A DNA stretch of 64,000 nt from an uncultured Muribaculaceae bacterium (GCA_947626355.1 CANQRV010000006.1:1-64000), one strand, 5' to 3'; positions 53,962-63,777 are shown, numbered from the stretch's first letter. Notes: generated from the sequence alone by a model not told the origin. Made by a program: numbers and translations.

Positions 53962-56271
53962 ATGATGAAACAGATCCTTATTTGCAGCATCACGATGCTG
54001 ATGTGGTGCCTCACGGCGATGGCGACGACGCCATCCGGTGTCGGGAGTGTTGCCGCCTCGCCATTCAAGGTGAACGCTGAAAATGCTAAGACGGGCATAG
54101 TTCCCACCAATCTTACCTCCTGCAGGGACATGACTCCGCAATGGCAGAAAGAGTGGCTTGCAGGAAAGGGAATCATGGTCAAAAGATCCGGGCTTCCGGA
54201 GCCGGCCGAAGGACGTATCAATCCCGTGAAATCGCTCATGCGCGAGAATGAAGCCATCTACACGCTTACAGTCAATCTCAACTACGACAAGGATGAGGTA
54301 ATGATGTTCGCCCAGGGAACGGCATTTCCAAATTACGAGTCAAGCTACTGGTTTTTCAATGAACCACCCGAAGAAGAACTGCCGGATGCGGTAGAATTTC
54401 TGCTTCAGGCCGGAAGCTATGATATAGAGGTTCAGCTCGCCACCAAGGTTGGAGGAGATATCATACTGCTGGCTCCCGAGACCGTAATGGATAGTGACAG
54501 GCAGATTACCCTTGATGCCGCAGATGCTACGGTGGAGGTCAACTGGACGTCGTTGCTTCCGGACGGGGAAAAAGCGCAAGGCTTGATTATTGAATGTGAC
54601 GCGGAAACGGGCGAGATTGTCGGGAAGACTACGGGCAACTGTAAGTCCGTGACCAATTATCTGTATGTGAAGAATACAAAGCATAATGTCGAATCGCTTG
54701 TGTTGGGAGAGGAATCAACAATGAAGACAGGCGATACAGAAACGACGTTAGGCACACACAATGTGAGGATCATGCCCAGCAATGACTATATGATGGTGCG
54801 CAGGACATATGCCATAGGTACAGAAGGTGGGTATATCATGGTCTCGATGTCTGACGCCCTTCAGTCGGCCGATGTTTCCAATAATCCGGAACACTATAAG
54901 GTGATCAAGCCTGAATTTGCGTATACACCCTATCAGCCTGAGCCAATTGTTACCGGAGAAGGGGATAATCAGCTTGTGACCGAATTCGACAAAGACAATG
55001 CGTTTTTCTTGCAATCATATATAATAGAGGACGGCTGTCTGACAGCCACCTCCGGCGAGGGTTACCCCGGCATCGTCTATACGCATAGGTGGATACATGT
55101 CTGTCAGGATCCGGCTAATATCGATAAATATCAGGTGATGCCTGTTCCAGCAGTTGTGGAAGACAGGGACTATCGCAATACTTGTCTTCCGATAGACACG
55201 GAATCTGCCACTCCTAATGCTGTTGCAAAAAACAATACCGATGATTATAGTCCGTATCTTATGTTGCCGGAGGGTCGGAGCGCTTATATCAATAATATAA
55301 AGAACCCTTGGCTTTCGTTTGACATCGAGAAGCCGCATGTGTGGAACTACGGTTGTCCGACTCAGGTGTTCAGTACAGTAAATGCGAGATGGGGAGCATC
55401 CTTCTCCTCCTCATATATCGGGCGTCTGGGGGAACACCGGGTAATAGATAATCTTGTGACAGCAGCTACGGTTTCAGTCAACGATGAGGCGCCTTCGGAA
55501 GAGGTGCTGGAGAATCTCCAATATGGCCAGTTGCCGGCCGAGGGAAAAATAAACTTTGAGTTTACGAATCCTAATGTCATTATTGATGACATACCCGGAA
55601 AGAATGTCTCCAGGATTGAGTTTGACATGGCTCGTGATGACTGGCAGCCGCCGACATTGCAGATAGTACGCTTCACTGATACCGATGGCAATTTCATCGA
55701 TCGCTACGCGAAGGGTGAGGACGGAGTAATGGAATTTTATGGCGGTGATTTCACATATTGTGAAGAGTATTCGCCATATAGCAGCTGGTATACAGAGACT
55801 CCGGCTGTGGAGGTATCGGTGGAGTATGCGCCTTACGGCACAGAGAATTTCGCGCCACTGGAGGTCGAGAATATTCCGGAGAGAGATTTCATGCCGGGCT
55901 TCGGCACCTATTACCGTGGCTCACTGGCAGATGTGGACGTGGCATCGGAAAACGGATGGTTTGATGTCCGCATAAAGCTTACGGACGCCTCCGGCAACTA
56001 TCAGGAGCAGACCCTGTCGCCGGCATTCTGGATTGAAGAGAACGTGGGCGTGGGTGAGATTGTCGGCAACGCAGTCAGCATGGCGCTAAGCGATGGGAAG
56101 ATTACGGTAAGCGGCTGCGAGAATCCGATGATCGAGGTTTATTCGGCCGACGGAATGTCAGTCTGCCGAGTGAGCGGAATCTCAGCTGATGTCACATCGC
56201 TTGAAAGCGGCATTTATGTGGTGAGCGTCAGCGACGGAGAGAGCCGGGTGGTGCGCAAAGTCAGGATCTGA
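53962..56271 (+). CDS. T9SS cargo of module D, secreted multidomain protein
   Basis: This 769-residue protein has a signal peptide ending near AMA-T (about residue 21; a second ATG lies one codon later). The N-terminal beta domain has LLQAGSYDIEVQLATK. Long middle segments carry no recognised motif. The shared C-terminal part reads VRFTDTDGNFIDRYAKGEDG, MPGFGTYYRGSLADVDVASE, LSPAFWIEENVGV. The T9SS signal is VYSADGMSVCRV, LESGIYVVSVSDGESRVVRK. It is more diverged from B and C than they are from A. Divergent from regulator D; a remnant of another cargo 3' end follows directly. Confidence 0.8.
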   Translation: MMKQILICSITMLMWCLTAMATTPSGVGSVAASPFKVNAENAKTGIVPTNLTSCRDMTPQWQKEWLAGKGIMVKRSGLPEPAEGRINPVKSLMRENEAIYTLTVNLNYDKDEVMMFAQGTAFPNYESSYWFFNEPPEEELPDAVEFLLQAGSYDIEVQLATKVGGDIILLAPETVMDSDRQITLDAADATVEVNWTSLLPDGEKAQGLIIECDAETGEIVGKTTGNCKSVTNYLYVKNTKHNVESLVLGEESTMKTGDTETTLGTHNVRIMPSNDYMMVRRTYAIGTEGGYIMVSMSDALQSADVSNNPEHYKVIKPEFAYTPYQPEPIVTGEGDNQLVTEFDKDNAFFLQSYIIEDGCLTATSGEGYPGIVYTHRWIHVCQDPANIDKYQVMPVPAVVEDRDYRNTCLPIDTESATPNAVAKNNTDDYSPYLMLPEGRSAYINNIKNPWLSFDIEKPHVWNYGCPTQVFSTVNARWGASFSSSYIGRLGEHRVIDNLVTAATVSVNDEAPSEEVLENLQYGQLPAEGKINFEFTNPNVIIDDIPGKNVSRIEFDMARDDWQPPTLQIVRFTDTDGNFIDRYAKGEDGVMEFYGGDFTYCEEYSPYSSWYTETPAVEVSVEYAPYGTENFAPLEVENIPERDFMPGFGTYYRGSLADVDVASENGWFDVRIKLTDASGNYQEQTLSPAFWIEENVGVGEIVGNAVSMALSDGKITVSGCENPMIEVYSADGMSVCRVSGISADVTSLESGIYVVSVSDGESRVVRKVRI

Positions 56272-56334
56272 CAGAAACAGACCGCAGATATCCGGTTGGG
56301 TATCGCATGGATATTTAGTTGATTACTGCAGCGA

Positions 56335-56463
56335 GAGAAAGCGGCAGTTATAAGACGCCCAATCTCTACATTGTGAGGTACGGCTCTTCCTCGGAGTGCC
56401 ATCTCGTGAAATAACACACCAATATCAGATAATAAGCAGACGCGTCCCCCGGGGCGCGTCTGC
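56335..56463 (+). pseudogene. Solo 3'-end remnant of a cargo gene with its terminator
   Basis: The last 22 or so codons of a cargo gene like that at 48069 survive: PNLYIVRYGSSSECHLVK then TAA, against PGLYIVRHGSSSERHLVK. After a similar spacer comes GCAGACGCG/CGCGTCTGC (56436-56463), a near copy of the module C terminator. Nothing upstream of about 56335 is homologous. It marks a fifth copy, or a recombination scar left after exchange between copies. The 56464-56568 stretch beyond it holds nothing I recognise. Confidence 0.8.
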
Positions 56464-56568
56464 CTGGTTTCAGAATCGACCGCTTCTCGGTGTATGAGTC
56501 TCTCGGATTTCTGGAGTCGGATGGAACCATTATGAACCTAAAGGTGTTTTTACTGGAAAGAACATGCG

Positions 56569-56790
56569 ATGTTATATAGATTAGGGAGTCTTTTTCTCGA
56601 CATCAGCCTCGGACTGCTGCTGCTCGGAGCGGTGGTGAGGCTTATATTGGCCATCACCTGGTCCAGACGCAACGGAAGCCGTACCCTCACGGAGTCGCAG
56701 AGGAAGTCTCTGAGGAAGGTCATAATGCCGATTGCCGTGGCAGTGCTCCTGTTTGGAGTGGCCTCGCTGATTCTGCTCCTGCTCTGCTGA
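56569..56790 (+). CDS. Small two-helix membrane protein
   Basis: This 73-residue protein has two predicted membrane helices (about residues 7-29, ISLGLLLLGAVVRLILAI, and about 51-72, IMPIAVAVLLFGVASLILLL) joined by a basic loop (SRRNGSRTLTESQRKSLRK). The in-loop charges and clean hydrophobic segments suggest a real gene. Family and function are unknown. It stands alone between the cargo remnant and the tRNA gene. Confidence 0.5.
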   Translation: MLYRLGSLFLDISLGLLLLGAVVRLILAITWSRRNGSRTLTESQRKSLRKVIMPIAVAVLLFGVASLILLLLC

Positions 56791-56906
56791 TGCCGTGTCG
56801 GTCGGTGGCAGTCGTCTCGGATGCGACAAAATGCCATGCACCGGAAAATCCGCCGACCCAAAATAAATCCGCTGTAAGTTAAGGACTCACAGCGGATTCG
56901 TTTGCT

Positions 56907-56998
56907 TGGCGGAGAGAACGAGATTCGAACTCGTGGTAGAGATTGCTCCCTACGTCGGTTTAGCAAACCGGTGGTTTCAGCCACTCACCCATCTCTCC
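56907..56998 (-). tRNA. tRNA-Ser (anticodon GCT)
   Basis: Read on the minus strand, the acceptor arms GGAGAGA and TCTCTCC pair perfectly. The anticodon loop TTTGCTAAA carries GCT, the long variable arm is typical of serine tRNAs, and the T-arm is ACGAG-TTCGAAT-CTCGT. The CCA end is encoded. It decodes AGC/AGU. Confidence 0.97.
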
Positions 56999-57118
56999 TG
57001 AGATATGATTGGAAGAATTACCAAACGCTCCGTGGAGGCGTTTGCGACTGCAAAGTTAGCGATTGTTTACGACTTATGCAAATCTATCGCTGAAAATTTT
57101 TCAGTTCCCCGGATAAAA

Positions 57119-57919
57119 TCATGCTTTCGAGGCCGCGACGGCGTTGGTCAGCTCGATAAACTGCTCCACGGTCAGGCGCTCGGGGCGCAGCTGGAGCATC
57201 TCCGGGTCGGCGAGTCTCGACGGGTCGAGGTTGAACGAGCCGAGCGAGTTGCGGATGGTCTTGCGGCGCTGGCCGAAGGCTGTCTTCACCACTGTGCGGA
57301 AGAGGCGCCCGTCGCAGCCGAGCTCCGTGCGCGAGTTGCGCGTGAGGCGCAGCACGCCGCTGGTCACCTTGGGCGGGGGTGTGAACTTGCCGGGCGCCAC
57401 ATCGAAGAGATACTCACAGTCATACCATGCCTGGAGCAGCACACTGAGTATGCCTCTGACTCTCCCTCCCGGGGCGGCGCATATCCTCTCGGCCACCTCC
57501 TTCTGCAGCATGCCGGCGATTACGGGAATGCGCTCGCGGTAGTCGAGCGCCTTGAAGAAGATCTGCGAGGATATGTTGTAGGGATAGTTGCCGATGAGCG
57601 CGAACTCACCGGGAAAAAGAGTGGAGAGGTCCATCTCCAGGAAGTCGCCCTCCACCACGTCGAGAGCGGGGAGACAGCGGTGGAGGTAACCCACCGACTC
57701 GGAGTCGATCTCGACGGCCTTCACCTGACGGCCGGAGTCGAGGAGGAAAGCGGAGAGGATGCCCATGCCGGGGCCCACCTCGAGGACGGGGATGTCGCTC
57801 CATCGCCTTGCGGCTTCGGGAAGGGAAGGCCCGGCGATTGCCGCCGCGATGCGGGCGGCAATCGCCGGGTCGTTGAGAAAGTGCTGGCCGAGGGCCTTTT
57901 TCGCTCTTACTTCTTTCAC
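57119..57919 (-). CDS. ksgA: 16S rRNA dimethyladenosine transferase
   Basis: KsgA (RsmA) dimethylates two adjacent adenosines near the 3' end of 16S rRNA during 30S assembly. This 266-residue protein has KKALGQHFLND at the start, the SAM-binding motif VLEVGPGMGILS (about residue 46) and the catalytic GNYPYNISSQI (about 112), the Bacteroidetes form of NLPYNIS. Its ATG overlaps the stop of the upstream C1 protease gene by four bases, so the two are one transcription unit. Confidence 0.95.
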   Translation of the reverse strand: MKEVRAKKALGQHFLNDPAIAARIAAAIAGPSLPEAARRWSDIPVLEVGPGMGILSAFLLDSGRQVKAVEIDSESVGYLHRCLPALDVVEGDFLEMDLSTLFPGEFALIGNYPYNISSQIFFKALDYRERIPVIAGMLQKEVAERICAAPGGRVRGILSVLLQAWYDCEYLFDVAPGKFTPPPKVTSGVLRLTRNSRTELGCDGRLFRTVVKTAFGQRRKTIRNSLGSFNLDPSRLADPEMLQLRPERLTVEQFIELTNAVAASKA

Positions 57920-59145
57920 AGATTCATCTTTTTAGCGATATTCGCGGGCACGGCTCCCTTATTGACCATAATGGAGACGGTCTTCTCAAGGAAGTATGGC
58001 TCGGAGACGTAGAAATAGCCGCCGTAGAGCTGGTTGGTGTCCCAGGAATTCTTCACCTTATAATACTTGTTGCCTTCCTGGTCTTTTGCGATGCCCACGA
58101 TGGTCATGCCGTGGTCGTCGGTAGTCTCCTTGTTGTCGAAGGCGTCCTGACGCGACTGCTGTGTGACGGTCTTCTCCTTGACGGGGCCCTTGATGTCGAA
58201 AGTGGCTTTCTCGCGGTCTTTGTCGGAGAGCTGCACCCAGCGGGAGAGCTCGGTGCCCTCCATGTCGGCCTCGGTCTTAGGCTCGGGGAGCACGGCATAG
58301 CCCTGGCGCCACTTGAAGCCGCCCTCGCTGACGTCGGCGCCCCAGCCGATGCTGTAGCCGTTGTTGAGGGCGTTGTCGACGATGGCCTTCAGGTCGTCGA
58401 GAGGCACATTATAACTCGGAGCCCAGAGCCAGTTGTCGGCGATCTCGAGAGGGAACGTGGTGTAGAAGGGATGGTGGGTGAAGCTCGTGACGTCGATGAA
58501 GTCGGCTTCCTTGACGCCGAGCTCATCGGCAAACTGGCGCGGGGTGTATGTCTTGCCGTTGTAGGTGAAGGTTTCCGGAGCCTTGCCGAGATATGCGTCG
58601 AGGATGCCGATGTATCCGGGGAGCCATGCTGTAGAGAGCTTCTTGTTGGGATTCTTCATGATGGCGTCGAGGTAAGCCTTGAGGGCGTCGGCCATCTCGT
58701 AATGGCTGTGTTTCTTCTCGCCGTAGTTGAGGCCCTGGTAGGCCTCCTCGGGCATGAGGCCGTAGGTGTCGGCCACATAGAGCACGTCGGGGAAGCCGCC
58801 GCCCTGTGCGAAATTCACGTTGCCGTCGGTGCGGATATATTTCTTTGCCTTGTCGATGTAGGCGTTTCTTACCACCCACATCTCGGAGAGGTCAACTTCC
58901 GGACCGCCCTTTCGGAGGATGTCTTCCTCAAGCATGGAGAGGCCGGAGAAGCACCAGCATGTTCCCGACTTGTTCTGGTCTTTCACCGGAGTGGTCTTCA
59001 CGAGGGTGATGTCGGTGAACTTGAAGCCAGTGGAATCGGGCACGATGATTTCAGGGTCGTCGGCAGAGAGAGCCGGAGCGGGCATGCCGAGCGGGAAGGC
59101 GGCAACCGGGGCGAGGAGACTCAGAGCGAGAATCGTCTTTTTCAT
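57916..59145 (-). CDS. C1-family aminopeptidase C-like cysteine protease, exported
   Basis: This 409-residue papain-superfamily protease of the bleomycin hydrolase/PepC type has a signal peptide (residues 1 to about 27), so it acts outside the cytoplasm. The catalytic Cys63 is in QNKSGTCWCFSGLSMLE, the histidine in TTDDHGMTIVG and the asparagine in YKVKNSWD. Cytoplasmic PepC lacks a signal, while exported versions are common in Bacteroidales and probably trim peptides in the periplasm. It is first in a unit with ksgA, a pairing with no obvious functional logic. Confidence 0.92.
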   Translation of the reverse strand: MKKTILALSLLAPVAAFPLGMPAPALSADDPEIIVPDSTGFKFTDITLVKTTPVKDQNKSGTCWCFSGLSMLEEDILRKGGPEVDLSEMWVVRNAYIDKAKKYIRTDGNVNFAQGGGFPDVLYVADTYGLMPEEAYQGLNYGEKKHSHYEMADALKAYLDAIMKNPNKKLSTAWLPGYIGILDAYLGKAPETFTYNGKTYTPRQFADELGVKEADFIDVTSFTHHPFYTTFPLEIADNWLWAPSYNVPLDDLKAIVDNALNNGYSIGWGADVSEGGFKWRQGYAVLPEPKTEADMEGTELSRWVQLSDKDREKATFDIKGPVKEKTVTQQSRQDAFDNKETTDDHGMTIVGIAKDQEGNKYYKVKNSWDTNQLYGGYFYVSEPYFLEKTVSIMVNKGAVPANIAKKMNL

Positions 59146-59259
59146 GATATAGGGTATATTTTATTTTTGTGTATAACAGAGGCACAAAGGTAATAAAAAT
59201 TATTGAGGGGACGAGGATGGAGCATGATGAAAATTAGGGTGAAGGGCGATAAGGGGTGT

Positions 59260-59303
59260 AAAAAAGTCGGGATGTCGCTGCAAAATTGAATCGCAGCATC
59301 CCG
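59260..59303 (-). terminator. Terminator of the 44-residue ORF
   Basis: On the minus strand CGGGATG-CTGC pairs with GCAG-CGA-CATCCCG and is followed by ACTTTTTT. Confidence 0.75.
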
Positions 59304-59321
59304 ATGGGATAGAAAAGAGGC

Positions 59322-59456
59322 TCAGAGGAGCGATCGGATCATAAGGGCGATGACAGTGGCGCCCATAAGATAGATTGCAGCAAGTGGCATGTCGAATGCG
59401 GGACGGGGGGCGCTCCGGCGCTGTTGATTTCTCATGAAAGGAAGTTCGTTGTTCAT
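59322..59456 (-). CDS. 44-residue single-helix membrane peptide
   Basis: This short ORF encodes a basic N-terminal half (MNNELPFMRNQQRRSAPRP) and one hydrophobic helix (MPLAAIYLMGATVIALMI). A minus-strand -7 element TAACTTTG (59494-59501) lies 38 bases upstream, and a Rho-independent terminator starts 19 bases after the stop. A complete promoter-ORF-terminator unit argues for a real gene. The function is unknown; small membrane regulators or toxins look like this. The remaining 59146-59756 gap holds only promoters. Confidence 0.6.
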   Translation of the reverse strand: MNNELPFMRNQQRRSAPRPAFDMPLAAIYLMGATVIALMIRSLL

Positions 59457-59493
59457 AATTCTGTCGTTTTGGCGTGTTGGTTGTTTTGTGTCG

Positions 59494-59501
59494 CAAAGTT
59501 A
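59494..59501 (-). promoter_or_regulatory. -7 element of the 44-residue ORF
   Basis: TAACTTTG on the minus strand, 38 bases upstream of the ATG at 59456. Confidence 0.6.
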
Positions 59502-59664
59502 AAGCCGATAGCTGCCATATCCTTGCAGCGGTGACATAACAAATGTTAACATCGTGTCAGTCTATGTTTTTCTGATAATATGTGGGAGGCAGGACGTGGA
59601 GGGGAGACGAATGGGAAAAGCGGCGTTGAGCAGAAGAGGGGTTGACATTGTCGATAAAAATTGC

Positions 59665-59672
59665 TAACTTTG
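59665..59672 (+). promoter_or_regulatory. -7 element of the lysS promoter
   Basis: TAACTTTG, with TTGAC about 20 bases upstream at 59642. It leaves a leader of about 80 bases before lysS. Confidence 0.65.
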
Positions 59673-59756
59673 CGGATTAAGCCGCGGGAGTGCCTCCGGA
59701 AGGCGGCGGCAGCGGCCTCAGACAACGCAAACACATAAACAGCAAAGATATATCTT

Positions 59757-61313
59757 ATGGCAAACCAGACACTCAGCGAACAGGAGATCGTGAGACGCAA
59801 CAGTATGGACACTCTGCGCCAGATGGGCATCGAGCCCTATCCCGCCGCCGAATATCCCGTGACGGGCTACTCGGCCGAAATCAAGGAGAACTTCTCCGAC
59901 ACGCTGACACCGCCGCGTGAGGTGAGCGTGGCCGGCCGCATCATGAGCCGCCGCATCATGGGGAAGGCCTCCTTCATGGAGCTTCAGGACTCCGAGGGGC
60001 GCATCCAGGTGTATATCAGCCGCGACGAGCTCTGTCCCGGCGAAGACAAGGAGCTCTACAACGTGGTCTTCAAGAAGCTTCTCGACATCGGAGACTTCGT
60101 GGGCGTGGAGGGCTTCGTATTCCGCACCCAGACAGGCGAGATCTCGATCCACGCCAAGAAGCTCACCGTGCTGAGCAAGAGCCTCAGGCCGCTTCCCATC
60201 GTGAAGATGAAAGACGGCAAGGCCTACGATGCCTTCTCCGATCCGGAGCAGCGCTACCGCATGCGCTACGTCGACCTGGTGGTGAACCCCGGCATCCGCG
60301 ACATCTTCATCAAGCGCACGAAGATGTTCAACTCCATGCGTGAGTTCTTCAACTCCCACGGCTACATGGAGGTGGAGACGCCGATTCTCCAGCCGATACC
60401 CGGCGGCGCCTCGGCCCGCCCCTTCATCACCCACCACAACGCCCTCGACATACCCCTCTACATGCGTATCGCCGACGAGCTCTACCTCAAGCGCCTCATC
60501 GTGGGCGGCTTCGAGGGTGTGTATGAGTTCTCGAAGAATTTCCGCAACGAGGGCATGGACCGCACCCACAACCCGGAGTTCACCTGCATGGAGATCTACG
60601 TGGCCTACAAGGACTACAACTGGATGATGCGCTTCACCGAGCAGATGCTCGAGAAGATCTGCCTCGACGTCAACGGCACGACGGAGGTGAAGGTGGGCGA
60701 CAACACCATCAGCTTCAAGGCTCCGTTCCGCAGGGTGACGATGACCGACGCCATCCGCGAGGCCACGGGCTTCGACATCACGGGCAAGAGCGAGGAGGAG
60801 CTTCGCGCCTTCTGCAAGGAGGCCGGTATCGAGACCGACCCCTCGATGGGCAAGGGGAAGCTCATCGACGAGATCTTCGGTGAGAAATGCGAGGGGAGCT
60901 TCATCCAGCCCACCTTCATCATCGACTATCCCATCGAGATGTCGCCGCTCACGAAGCGACACCGCGAGGATCCTCGCCTCACCGAGCGCTTCGAGCTGAT
61001 GGTCAACGGCAAGGAGCTCTGCAACGCCTACAGCGAGCTCAACGACCCGGTGGACCAGTATGAGCGCTTCGTGGAGCAGATGCGTCTCGCCGACAAGGGC
61101 GACGACGAGGCGATGGTGATCGACGCCGACTTCATCCGCGCCCTTGAATACGGCATGCCGCCGACATCGGGCATGGGCATCGGCATGGACCGTCTGGCGA
61201 TGCTCCTCACCGGGCAGACCGCCATCCAGGAAGTGCTTCTCTTCCCGCAGATGCGTCCGGAGAAGAAGCAGACCAAAGAGACAGAGGAGGCCACCGAAGG
61301 CAAAGAGCAATAA
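59757..61313 (+). CDS. lysS: Lysyl-tRNA synthetase, class II
   Basis: LysS charges tRNA-Lys. The 518 residues include the N-terminal OB-fold anticodon domain (about 55-160, [21 protein letters not shown]) and the class II catalytic core. Motif 2 is [20 protein letters not shown] (about 262-281) and motif 3 [12 protein letters not shown] near residue 475. A charged, Lys/Glu-rich tail ends the protein. The strong C-ending codon bias fits high expression. gpsA begins nine bases after the stop. Confidence 0.97.
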   Translation: MANQTLSEQEIVRRNSMDTLRQMGIEPYPAAEYPVTGYSAEIKENFSDTLTPPREVSVAGRIMSRRIMGKASFMELQDSEGRIQVYISRDELCPGEDKELYNVVFKKLLDIGDFVGVEGFVFRTQTGEISIHAKKLTVLSKSLRPLPIVKMKDGKAYDAFSDPEQRYRMRYVDLVVNPGIRDIFIKRTKMFNSMREFFNSHGYMEVETPILQPIPGGASARPFITHHNALDIPLYMRIADELYLKRLIVGGFEGVYEFSKNFRNEGMDRTHNPEFTCMEIYVAYKDYNWMMRFTEQMLEKICLDVNGTTEVKVGDNTISFKAPFRRVTMTDAIREATGFDITGKSEEELRAFCKEAGIETDPSMGKGKLIDEIFGEKCEGSFIQPTFIIDYPIEMSPLTKRHREDPRLTERFELMVNGKELCNAYSELNDPVDQYERFVEQMRLADKGDDEAMVIDADFIRALEYGMPPTSGMGIGMDRLAMLLTGQTAIQEVLLFPQMRPEKKQTKETEEATEGKEQ

Positions 61314-61322
61314 GCAGCTGAC

Positions 61323-62324
61323 ATGGCCACTCTCGGAAGAATAGCTATGGTGGGCGGTGGCAGCTGGGCCACCGCCCTCTCGAAACTCCTCCTCGACAAC
61401 TGCGACCGGCTGCTCTGGTACATGAGACGGCAGGACAGGATCGACGAGTTCATAAAATACCGCCACAACCCGGTGTATGTCTCCGACGTGCAGTTTGATA
61501 CGGCACGTATCGACTTCTCGGCCGACATCAACGAGGTGTGCTTGAAGGCCGACACGATAGTGGTGGCAGTGCCGTCGCCCTATTTCAAGGACATGGCGCA
61601 GCGCATCGGGGTGGACCTTCGCGGCAAGAACATAGTGTCGGCCGTGAAGGGCATAGTGCCCGGCGACAACGAGATCGTGACGGAATACTTCGCACGCCAT
61701 TTCGGGTGTGACGACGGCAGCCTGCTGGTGGTGGGCGGTCCGTGTCATGCCGAGGAAGTGGCGCTGTCGCGTCTGAGCTACCTGACGATCGGCTGCCACG
61801 ATCCGGAGAAGGCGCGGCTCTTCTCGCGGGTGATCGCCGGCAAGAAGATGAAGACGATACTCTCGGAAGACGTGGCGGGGATAGAATACGGGGCCGTGCT
61901 CAAGAACGTCTATGCCATCGCCGGCGGCATCGTGAGCGGCATGAAGGCCGGCGACAACTTCCTGGCGATGCTCGTCTGCAACGCGCTGCGTGAGATGAGG
62001 CGCCTGATCGACGCCCTCTCGCCGATGGAGGGGAGAGACGTCTGCCGGTCGGCCTATCTGGGAGACCTGCTGGTGACTGCCTACAGCAGATTCTCGCGCA
62101 ACCACAACTTCGGGTCGATGATCGGCAAGGGCTACAGCGTGAAGGCCGCGATCATGGAGATGGAGATGGTGGCCGAGGGTTATTACGGCACGCGCTGCAT
62201 GCACGAGATCAACGCCGCCGGGCCAAGGGTCGACACACCGATTCTGGAGTGCGTCTACCGCATACTCTACGAGGGCGTGACGCCGAAGCAGGCCTTCAAC
62301 GCCATCTACGACACCTTCGTATGA
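61323..62324 (+). CDS. gpsA: Glycerol-3-phosphate dehydrogenase [NAD(P)+]
   Basis: GpsA makes glycerol-3-phosphate, the backbone of phospholipids, from dihydroxyacetone phosphate. The 333-residue protein has the nucleotide-binding MVGGGSWATALSK near the start, VSAVKGIVPGDN (about 105), GGPCHAEEVAL (about 137) and the catalytic lysine segment EYGAVLKNVYAIAGG (about 190). YSRFSRNHNFGSMIGKG marks the C-terminal domain. It is probably co-transcribed with lysS. Confidence 0.95.
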   Translation: MATLGRIAMVGGGSWATALSKLLLDNCDRLLWYMRRQDRIDEFIKYRHNPVYVSDVQFDTARIDFSADINEVCLKADTIVVAVPSPYFKDMAQRIGVDLRGKNIVSAVKGIVPGDNEIVTEYFARHFGCDDGSLLVVGGPCHAEEVALSRLSYLTIGCHDPEKARLFSRVIAGKKMKTILSEDVAGIEYGAVLKNVYAIAGGIVSGMKAGDNFLAMLVCNALREMRRLIDALSPMEGRDVCRSAYLGDLLVTAYSRFSRNHNFGSMIGKGYSVKAAIMEMEMVAEGYYGTRCMHEINAAGPRVDTPILECVYRILYEGVTPKQAFNAIYDTFV

Positions 62325-62416
62325 TAGGAGACGCCGTCTTCCCGGCCTTCCGGCGGTGAACAATAGACATCCGCTTTTCATTAATATATATAGCAACCCA
62401 ATAAAAATCGAAGACA

Positions 62417-63754
62417 ATGAAATCAATTGAAATCAACATTCAGGACGCCCTCTATTTCGCAGAGAAGGAATACGCCGCTCTGGAAGCGCCGGCAGTGGAG
62501 GCCTTCCGGAAGCTTGACACGGGCAGCGGCGAGGGAAGCGATTTCCTCGGCTGGCTCCATCTTCCGTCGGAGACTCCGCAGAGCCTTGTCGACTCCATCA
62601 ACAAGACGGCCGAGCGCCTGCGCGAGAACTGCGAGTATGTGGTGTGTGTAGGCATCGGCGGCTCATACCTCGGTGCAAAGGCCGTGATCTACGGGCTGTC
62701 GGGCCTTTTCGACGATTTCTACGGACCGAAACCCAAGGAGCCGAAGATCCTCTATGCCGGACAGAACATCGGCGAGGAATACATGGCTGAGCTCCAGCAG
62801 CTTCTCGAGGGTAAGACCTTCGGCATAATAGTGATTTCAAAATCCGGCACCACCACCGAGCCGGCGATCGCCTTCCGCATCCTCAAGGAGCAGCTCGAGA
62901 AGCAGGTGGGCCGCGACAAGGCCAAAGACCTGATAGTGGCCGTGACCGACGCCCATAAGGGAGCGCTGCGCACCCTCGCCACCCAGGAAGGCTACGAGAC
63001 ATACGTTATACCCGACAATGTAGGCGGCCGCTTCTCAGTGCTCACCCCCGTGGGCCTGCTGCCGATCGCCTGCGCCGGCTACAATATCGAGAAGCTCCTC
63101 GACGGTGCACGCCAGATGGAGCAGACAGCGCTGCGTCCCGGCCCGGAGAACCCCGTGGAGATCTACGCACGCATGCGCAACGCCCTCTACCGCAGCGGCA
63201 AGAAGATAGAGATCCTTGTGAACTACAATCCCAAGCTCCATTACTTCTCGGAGTGGTGGAAGCAGCTCTACGGCGAGAGCGAGGGTAAGGACGGCAAGGG
63301 CATCTTCCCGGCGTCGGTCGACAACACCACCGACCTCCACTCCATGGGCCAGTGGATCCAGGAGGGCGAGCGCACCATCTTCGAGACCGTGGTGTCGGTG
63401 AAGACACCCGCCATCACCCGCCGCATACCTCAGGACGCCGCCAACCTCGACGGCATCAACTATCTGGCCGACAAGCGTATCGATGAGGTCAACAAGATGG
63501 CCGAGCTCGGCACCAAGCTGGCTCACGTTGACGGCGGCGTGCCCAACATACGCATCGAGATCGAGAAGCTCGACGAGCACTGGCTCGGCCAGCTCATCTA
63601 TTTCTTCGAGAAGTCGGTGGGCGTATCGGGTTACCTGCTCGGCGTGAATCCCTTCAACCAGCCCGGCGTGGAGGCTTACAAGAAGAATATGTTTGCCCTG
63701 CTCGAGAAGCCAGGCTACGAGAAGGAGACAGCGGAGATCAAGAAGAAACTCTGA
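62417..63754 (+). CDS. pgi: Glucose-6-phosphate isomerase
   Basis: Pgi interconverts glucose-6-phosphate and fructose-6-phosphate in glycolysis. The 445-residue length is that of the shorter bacterial form. [13 protein letters not shown] (about residue 76), [16 protein letters not shown] (about 140) and [14 protein letters not shown] (about 203) are the sugar-phosphate-binding and active-site segments, and [12 protein letters not shown] follows. It lies 92 bases after gpsA and ends at a clear terminator. Confidence 0.96.
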   Translation: MKSIEINIQDALYFAEKEYAALEAPAVEAFRKLDTGSGEGSDFLGWLHLPSETPQSLVDSINKTAERLRENCEYVVCVGIGGSYLGAKAVIYGLSGLFDDFYGPKPKEPKILYAGQNIGEEYMAELQQLLEGKTFGIIVISKSGTTTEPAIAFRILKEQLEKQVGRDKAKDLIVAVTDAHKGALRTLATQEGYETYVIPDNVGGRFSVLTPVGLLPIACAGYNIEKLLDGARQMEQTALRPGPENPVEIYARMRNALYRSGKKIEILVNYNPKLHYFSEWWKQLYGESEGKDGKGIFPASVDNTTDLHSMGQWIQEGERTIFETVVSVKTPAITRRIPQDAANLDGINYLADKRIDEVNKMAELGTKLAHVDGGVPNIRIEIEKLDEHWLGQLIYFFEKSVGVSGYLLGVNPFNQPGVEAYKKNMFALLEKPGYEKETAEIKKKL

Positions 63755-63777
63755 CATACCGTTGACGTAAAAATATG

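Noticed and set aside
41678..56271. Cargo proteins as subtilisin-like proteases
   Set aside because: Their shared C-terminal segments recall those of some secreted Bacteroidales proteases, but I find no Asp/His/Ser catalytic motifs in any of the three.
59718..62426. 902-codon open frame on the minus strand
   Set aside because: It is antisense to lysS and gpsA, with the His/Val/Leu-rich composition of a codon-bias shadow. Both plus-strand genes are unmistakable.
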